Below the pieces are notes generated by a model. That model was not told the origin of the DNA. It did no database searches and saw only the letters and a program-made list of their open reading frames with translations. Below are positions 59,589 through 64,000 of a stretch of DNA of 64,000 nt, piece by piece (within the stretch, counting starts at the first letter, position 1; each line of letters starts with the position of its first letter). The stretch is from Desulfobacter sp. Its GTDB lineage: Bacteria; Desulfobacterota; Desulfobacteria; Desulfobacterales; Desulfobacteraceae. The stretch lies in contig CP054837.1 of the NCBI GenBank assembly GCA_028768525.1, positions 2,761,001-2,825,000 on the forward strand, read 5' to 3'. A program made the translations under genes and the position numbers.

Positions 59589-61184
59589 TCATGTATGAAG
59601 GCCCAAGGAATAGACCTGCACCGGCTCTTTTTTGCCCCGGACCCGGGCTTCGGGCATGGCTGAAAATTCATACCGGCCTTCCAGCGCCTCCTTCACGGCT
59701 TGGGAAACCAGTATATCTGTTCCAAACCGCTTGTTCAGGTCCTGAATCCGGGAGGCCATGTTCACGGTATCGCCGATGAGGGAATAGGTTGACCGGTATG
59801 CACTGCCGATATTGGCCGCCAGCACCGACCCGGTATGAATGCCCACCCCGTGGGCGATGGGTGGCATCCCTTTGTCCTTAAACCGCTTATTGAGCAGGTC
59901 CATCCGGCTGCGCATTTCCAGTGCCGTCTTTACGGCGGCGGCTTCATGTCCCTCTCCGGCGACCGGCGCGCCGAAGACCGCCTCCACCTCATCCCCGATG
60001 AACTGCAGAATCAAGCCCCCGTTCCTATCAATCACCCTGGAAATTTCATTAAAATAAGAGTTAAGCATGTAGATGAGATCCTTGGCCGGGGTCACCGCCA
60101 CCAGGGGGGTAAAATTCCTCAGATCCGCAAACAGAATCGTTGCCTCTTTGCGCTCCCCGTCAAGGGAAACCCGGCCGGACAGGATTTCATCCCTTATCCG
60201 CCGGTCCACATACTTGCCGAAGGTATCCTTGATCAATTCCCGCTCCATGAGCCCGCGGTTCATGGAATTGAGCATTTCTCCTGCAAATCCGATCTCATCG
60301 TTGGTGTATACCTTGGCCTTTTGGGAGAAATCCCCTTTTTTCGCATGTCCCATGACACGGATAATCTCAGCCACCGGCCGCTTGAGGTGGTGGAGCACCA
60401 GCAGGGAAAGCAGAATGGAGACCACCATAAAAATGGAACTTTCCATGACAATAGTCTTTTCCAGTTGCTGAACCATGGCCGCCATACCGGCCTTATCCAG
60501 GCCGGACACATTGCCCAGCCGCTGTATGGTCAGATGGACAAAGGTCAGGGGCACCAGGGAAACGGCAAACAGCAGGGCAATAAACCTTACCCTCAGGCTG
60601 ATGGAGACCACGCCGTCCACCTTGGACAGGTCCCCCTTGGGGAAAAACAAAGGCACCCGGGTATGCTGGGAGACATGCTCCACCCAGAAAAATGCCAGGG
60701 CAACGGTTATCAGCCCGCTCCCCAGGCCCAGCCGGATACCGCCAGGCGATCCGGCCTTCCAGAACAGGAAGGACCCGATGCCCCAGGCCACCGCATCAAT
60801 CATGACAATAAAAAATGGTTCGTTGAGCACCATTCTCCGGGCGCGGTCGAGCAAGGCCGGTTCCACGGGCGTACCGGTGTGAAAACCGGCGAGGCATTTG
60901 CGAATGGACTGTTCATACCAGACAGTCAGGGCGGAAAGGATAATCGCACAGGCCGCCCCGTAGGACAAATCAAGATAAAGCACCCTGGCCAGCAGTTCCT
61001 CAGAGGCATCCCCGGCCCGGTTTTTAAAAAACACATTGGTCATCCAGTCGCCCACAAGCAAGGCCAGGGCATTGCCCAGGAGCACCTCATTGGCCACATA
61101 GATCTTGTAAAATTTATTTTTGATAAACCTGTTTTGATCCATAGCTTCAGAAATATTGATCAACTCCCATGATTTGTAAAGCAT
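59589..61184 (-). CDS. Membrane adenylate/guanylate cyclase with HAMP
   Basis: 531 residues. N-terminal part with about six hydrophobic segments (about 30-260), HAMP at about 265-320, then a class III cyclase domain (ATILFADLRNFTPLV... FIGDEVEAVFGAPVAGEGHE...). The metal Asp of the first motif and the second (GDEV) are intact, and SAYRSTYSLIGDTVNMASRIQ gives the transition-state residues. The start could be the ATG at 61142 (MDQNRFI); neither candidate has a clear ribosome site. Divergent from the bzaF riboswitch. Confidence 0.85.
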   Translation of the reverse strand: MLYKSWELINISEAMDQNRFIKNKFYKIYVANEVLLGNALALLVGDWMTNVFFKNRAGDASEELLARVLYLDLSYGAACAIILSALTVWYEQSIRKCLAGFHTGTPVEPALLDRARRMVLNEPFFIVMIDAVAWGIGSFLFWKAGSPGGIRLGLGSGLITVALAFFWVEHVSQHTRVPLFFPKGDLSKVDGVVSISLRVRFIALLFAVSLVPLTFVHLTIQRLGNVSGLDKAGMAAMVQQLEKTIVMESSIFMVVSILLSLLVLHHLKRPVAEIIRVMGHAKKGDFSQKAKVYTNDEIGFAGEMLNSMNRGLMERELIKDTFGKYVDRRIRDEILSGRVSLDGERKEATILFADLRNFTPLVAVTPAKDLIYMLNSYFNEISRVIDRNGGLILQFIGDEVEAVFGAPVAGEGHEAAAVKTALEMRSRMDLLNKRFKDKGMPPIAHGVGIHTGSVLAANIGSAYRSTYSLIGDTVNMASRIQDLNKRFGTDILVSQAVKEALEGRYEFSAMPEARVRGKKEPVQVYSLGLHT

Positions 61185-61199
61185 TTTAGCACAAAATTA

Positions 61200-61228
61200 T
61201 TGACCTCGGGTCTCATCGGGTGTAGATC
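61200..61228 (+). promoter_or_regulatory. Promoter of the bzaF-cobT operon
   Basis: TTGACC (61200-61205), 17-base spacer, TAGATC (61223-61228). The predicted start is near 61236, just before the cobalamin aptamer. Good -35, moderate -10. Confidence 0.6.
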
Positions 61229-61247
61229 TTTTCACTGAAATTATAGC

Positions 61248-61395
61248 GGATCTCCGGCCAACGGAACACGGTGAAATTCCGTGACGGTCCCGCCGCTGTG
61301 ATGGGAAATATCGGTTCTGCAATGCCACTGGACGTATCCCCGGGAAGGCGCAGAACGGATCTAATGCCCTAAGTCAGAAGACGAGCCGGATATCC
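61248..61395 (+). promoter_or_regulatory. Cobalamin riboswitch
   Basis: Conserved blocks of the B12 element are clear: GGTGAAATTCCGTGACGGTCCCGCCGC (61270-61297 region), GCCACTG, GGGAAGGCGC, TAAGTCAGAAGACGAGCC. An outer stem pairs 61248-61258 with 61385-61395. It should bind adenosyl- or methylcobalamin and repress the operon. Linked to the terminator downstream. Confidence 0.95.
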
Positions 61396-61420
61396 TTAGC
61401 AGTGGAACCTGATGGTAAAG

Positions 61421-61458
61421 GGTTTTGTAAGACTGTATGTCTTGCAGAGCCTTTTTTT
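61421..61458 (+). terminator. Riboswitch-controlled terminator before bzaF
   Basis: Stem GGTTTTGTAAGAC / GTCTTGCAGAGCC (13 pairs counting GU), loop TGTAT, followed by seven T (61452-61458). It lies 26 bases after the aptamer and 45 bases before the ATG, so the switch probably acts by attenuation. Confidence 0.85.
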
Positions 61459-61503
61459 ACATTCAGGCCTGCAGGGCAGCATGTTTAGCGAGGAGACTAA
61501 ATC

Positions 61504-62808
61504 ATGACAACCCAGCTCGAATACGCCCGCCGCGGCGAACTCACCAAAGAAATGACAATGGTGGCCGAAACCGAAGGCCTTTCAACCGATTTCATCCTGG
61601 ACAAAGTGGCCAGGGGAGAAATCGTCATTCCCTGCAACCCCAACCGCCCCGGCCAGATCGTCAGGGGCATCGGCACCGGCCTTCGCACCAAGATCAACGC
61701 CTCCATCGGCACCTCATCTGACATCTGCGACATCGATCAGGAAATTGCCAAGGCAAAGGCCGCCGAAGAAGAGGGGGCGGACACCCTGATGGAGCTGTCC
61801 GCAGCCGGGGACATGGATGCCATCCGCCGGGCGGTTCTGGCCAACACCAATTTGCCCGTGGGCAACGTGCCCCTTTACCAGGCCTTTAAGGAAACCATCA
61901 AAAAATACCGGAACCCGGCCAAGCTGGACCCCGAATACCTTTTCGACCTCATTGAAAAACAATTGGAAGACGGGCTTTCCTTCATGGCCATTCACTGCGG
62001 CATCAACCTGTACACCATCGAGCGGCTGCGCAAACAGGGGTTTAGATACGGAGGACTGGCCTCCAAAGGCGGCACCTACATGGTGGCATGGATGGACATC
62101 AACAAAAAGGAAAACCCACTGTACGAGCAGTTCGACCGGGTCTGCGCCCTGATGAAGAAATATGATGCGGTACTCTCCCTGGGCAACGGCATCCGGGCCG
62201 GGGCCATCCATGACAGCCACGACCGGGCCCAGATGGCGGAAATGATCATCAACTGCGAACTGGCCGAACTTGGCCGGGAGATGGGCTGCCAGATGATGGT
62301 GGAAGGCCCGGGCCATGTGCCCCTGGACGAGATTGAAGGCAATATCATGCTGGAGAAACGGATGTCCGGCAACGCTCCCTATTACGTTCTGGGCCCAATC
62401 CCCTGCGACACCGGCGCCGGGTACGACCATATCACCGCCGCCATCGGCGCCGCTTCATCGGCCCGTTACGGTGCCGACCTCATCTGCTACATCACCCCGG
62501 CGGAGCACCTGGCCCTGCCGGGCGTGGCCGATGTCCGGGAAGGGGTGAGGGCCACCCGCCTGGCCGCCCGCATCGGGGATATTTCCAAATACCCCGACCG
62601 CCGGGAAAATGAAAAACAGGCCGCCCTGGCCCGCCGGGACATGCGCTGGGACGATCTTGAAAAATACCTGCTCTTCCCGGAAGTGGCCAATGCCATCCGC
62701 CGGGAAAGGACGCCGGAACAAAAAGAGACCTGCACCATGTGCGGGGACTTCTGCGCCATGAAAAAAGGCATGGAAGTCTTTGAAAAGGATATAACCCACA
62801 AAAAATAG
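61504..62808 (+). CDS. bzaF: ThiC paralogue, probable 5-hydroxybenzimidazole synthase BzaF
   Basis: 434 residues, ThiC-family radical SAM enzyme with CTMCGDFC at the C terminus and GPGHVPLDEIEGN and GAGYDHITAAIGAA for the metal site. A true thiC already lies in the TPP-controlled operon at 53.5 kb. This copy is under a cobalamin riboswitch and followed by cobT, the arrangement known for BzaF, which turns aminoimidazole ribotide into 5-hydroxybenzimidazole, the B12 lower-ligand precursor, without oxygen. GAGGAGACTAAATC precedes the ATG. Assignment rests on context, not on a residue-level test. Confidence 0.87.
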   Translation: MTTQLEYARRGELTKEMTMVAETEGLSTDFILDKVARGEIVIPCNPNRPGQIVRGIGTGLRTKINASIGTSSDICDIDQEIAKAKAAEEEGADTLMELSAAGDMDAIRRAVLANTNLPVGNVPLYQAFKETIKKYRNPAKLDPEYLFDLIEKQLEDGLSFMAIHCGINLYTIERLRKQGFRYGGLASKGGTYMVAWMDINKKENPLYEQFDRVCALMKKYDAVLSLGNGIRAGAIHDSHDRAQMAEMIINCELAELGREMGCQMMVEGPGHVPLDEIEGNIMLEKRMSGNAPYYVLGPIPCDTGAGYDHITAAIGAASSARYGADLICYITPAEHLALPGVADVREGVRATRLAARIGDISKYPDRRENEKQAALARRDMRWDDLEKYLLFPEVANAIRRERTPEQKETCTMCGDFCAMKKGMEVFEKDITHKK

Positions 62809-62818
62809 AGGTAAACCT

Positions 62819-63880
62819 ATGTCACTGCTGGAACAGACCATCAATGCCATCAGCCCCACCCTTAACGAAGCGGTGCTGGCCCAGGCAAAACAGCGGCTGG
62901 CCGACCAGGCCAAACCCGCCGGCAGCCTCGGGGTCATGGAGGAAATCGGTGCCCGCCTGGCCGCCATTAAAGGCACCATTGACGTACACCTGACCAACAA
63001 ACGCATCATCACCTGTGCCGGGGACCACGGCGTGGCCGAGGAAGGGGTCAGTGCCTTTCCCGCCGAAGTCACCCCCCAGATGGTGCTCAACTTTGCCGGA
63101 GGAGGGGCATCGGTAAACGTCATCGGCAACCATGCCGGCGCCGTTGTCAAGGCCGCTGACATCGGCGTCAATTTTGACTTTGACCCGGAACTGCCCATTT
63201 TCCACAAAAAGGTGCGCAAGGGCACGGCCAATTTTACCAAGGAGCCGGCCATGACCCGGGAGGAGGCCATCGCCGCCATCGAAGCCGGCATTGAGATTGT
63301 GGAAGAACTCCATGCTGAAACGCCGGTGGATCTGCTGGGCACAGGAGACATGGGCATTGCCAACACCACCCCCTCCACAGCCGTCATCGCTGCCTTCTCA
63401 GGGATTCCCGTGGAAAGCCTTACCGGCCGGGGCACCGGCATCGACGATGCAGGCCTGGCCAACAAGATCGCCGTGATCCAGAAGGGCCTGGACCTGCACA
63501 GGCCCGACCCCAACGATCCCCTGGACATCCTCTCCAAGGTCGGGGGCCTGGAAATCGGCGGCCTGGCCGGCCTGGTGCTGGGCGCGGCCGCCCGGTCCAT
63601 CCCCGTGATCTGCGACGGCCTTATCTCCACGGCCGGGGCGCTCATCGCCTGTGAACTGGCCCCGGCGGCAAAGCAGTATCTCTTCGCCTCCCACAAATCC
63701 GTGGAAATCGGCCATAAATACATGCACGACCGCCTGGGGCTGGACCCCCTCATCGACCTGCGCTTCCGCCTGGGCGAAGGCACCGGTGCCGCCGTCTGCA
63801 TGGAACTGCTGGACCTGTCCACCCGTATCCTGGCCGACATCAAAACCTTTGAAGAGGTGGGTGTCACCCAGGGCAGTTAA
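62819..63880 (+). CDS. cobT: Nicotinate-nucleotide:benzimidazole phosphoribosyltransferase CobT
   Basis: 353 residues. Substrate motifs DQAKPAGSLGVMEEIGARLAAI near 30, CAGDHGVAEEGVSAFPAEVTPQMV, LGTGDMGIANTTPSTA, and the C-terminal LGEGTGAAVCMELL with the catalytic Glu. It attaches ribose phosphate to the benzimidazole. Placed 10 bases after bzaF, with GAGGTAAACCT upstream. Together with BzaF it makes and activates the B12 lower ligand. Confidence 0.96.
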   Translation: MSLLEQTINAISPTLNEAVLAQAKQRLADQAKPAGSLGVMEEIGARLAAIKGTIDVHLTNKRIITCAGDHGVAEEGVSAFPAEVTPQMVLNFAGGGASVNVIGNHAGAVVKAADIGVNFDFDPELPIFHKKVRKGTANFTKEPAMTREEAIAAIEAGIEIVEELHAETPVDLLGTGDMGIANTTPSTAVIAAFSGIPVESLTGRGTGIDDAGLANKIAVIQKGLDLHRPDPNDPLDILSKVGGLEIGGLAGLVLGAAARSIPVICDGLISTAGALIACELAPAAKQYLFASHKSVEIGHKYMHDRLGLDPLIDLRFRLGEGTGAAVCMELLDLSTRILADIKTFEEVGVTQGS

Positions 63881-63897
63881 ACCAACCGCCCGCAAAA

Positions 63898-63941
63898 ATA
63901 CAAACGCCCCGGTGCAGCCTTCTGCACCGGGGCGTTTGTAT
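63898..63941 (+). terminator. Strong terminator after cobT
   Basis: ATACAAACGCCCCGGTGCAG, loop CCTT, then CTGCACCGGGGCGTTTGTAT. A nearly perfect 20-bp stem with T-rich end, probably bidirectional with the partial gene on the opposite strand. Confidence 0.85.
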
Positions 63942-63957
63942 TATCGTCGAATCGAAA

Positions 63958-64000
63958 CTATTCCACGGGAGGCAGCCGCTCCAGCCGCTCTTTTTCCAGA
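63958..64000 (-). CDS. C-terminal end of a minus-strand gene (partial)
   Basis: The minus frame reads ...LEKERLERLPPVE then TAG (63960-63958), open to the window edge. It is charged and helix-like. Too short to identify. Confidence 0.4.
   Translation of the reverse strand, partial: LEKERLERLPPVE

Noticed and set aside
62455..63867. Minus-strand frame of about 470 codons opposite cobT
   Set aside because: The opposite strand encodes cobT with all motifs; the shadow is Ser/Ala/Pro-rich with no domain.

Overview
The window looks like the chromosome of a strictly anaerobic deltaproteobacterium (Desulfobacterota), probably a sulfate reducer related to Desulfobacteraceae. This is an inference from gene content: a group III-type nif operon with nifI1/nifI2 between nifH and nifD, an anaerobic thiamine operon using ThiH, an anaerobic vitamin B12 lower-ligand gene, corrinoid methyltransferase parts, several sigma-54 promoters and many ferredoxin or radical-SAM proteins. 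There is no rRNA and no CRISPR array.

Layout. 1-3.8 kb is visibly AT-rich accessory DNA: the end of a tyrosine integrase, a tRNA-Thr 3'-end remnant (probable att site), two small lipoproteins, a proline-rich repeat protein and an unknown membrane-anchored protein. 3.9-18 kb (minus strand) holds a universal stress protein and a ferredoxin, then a sigma-54-controlled cluster: PotABCD-like ABC transporter, tandem KamA-like radical-SAM fusion and M23 peptidase, with an adjoining operon of proline-racemase-family enzyme, amidohydrolase and sigma-54 activator. Three matching 16-bp palindromes and a -24/-12 promoter lie between activator and transporter. 18-29.4 kb carries signalling and housekeeping genes (REC-HDOD plus PEP-synthase-like protein, THUMP methyltransferase, a presenilin-like membrane protein beside a DUF4438 protein, MFS, SurE, a PAS/HisKA sensor). 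29.6-35.6 kb (plus) holds hisC, an amino-acid ABC importer, a FAD oxidase and a GNAT.

36-46.3 kb is a compact nitrogen fixation operon nifH-I1-I2-D-K-E-N-B-ferredoxin-nifV behind a sigma-54 promoter. 46.4-53.3 kb holds an oxidoreductase, a zinc-ribbon peptide, a solute-binding protein, a corrinoid protein with its methyltetrahydrofolate-type methyltransferase, a YibE/F protein and an alkaline phosphatase with a Pho-box-like triple repeat. 53.5-58.5 kb is the thiSGHFEC operon under a TPP riboswitch. 58.5-61.2 kb holds a tiny gene with its own promoter and terminator, an HD-GYP protein and a nucleotide cyclase. 61.2-63.9 kb is a cobalamin riboswitch with terminator, a second ThiC-like gene (best read as bzaF, 5-hydroxybenzimidazole synthase) and cobT.

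How it fits together: two ThiC-family enzymes acting on the same purine intermediate are split by their riboswitches, one to thiamine (TPP) and one to the B12 lower ligand (cobalamin), and the corrinoid methyltransferase pair is a local B12 user. The least explained material is the sigma-54/KamA/M23 uptake cluster, the presenilin-like protein, a ~120-bp palindromic repeat present in two transcribed spacers (one directly after the TPP aptamer), and the autonomous 63-residue gene.
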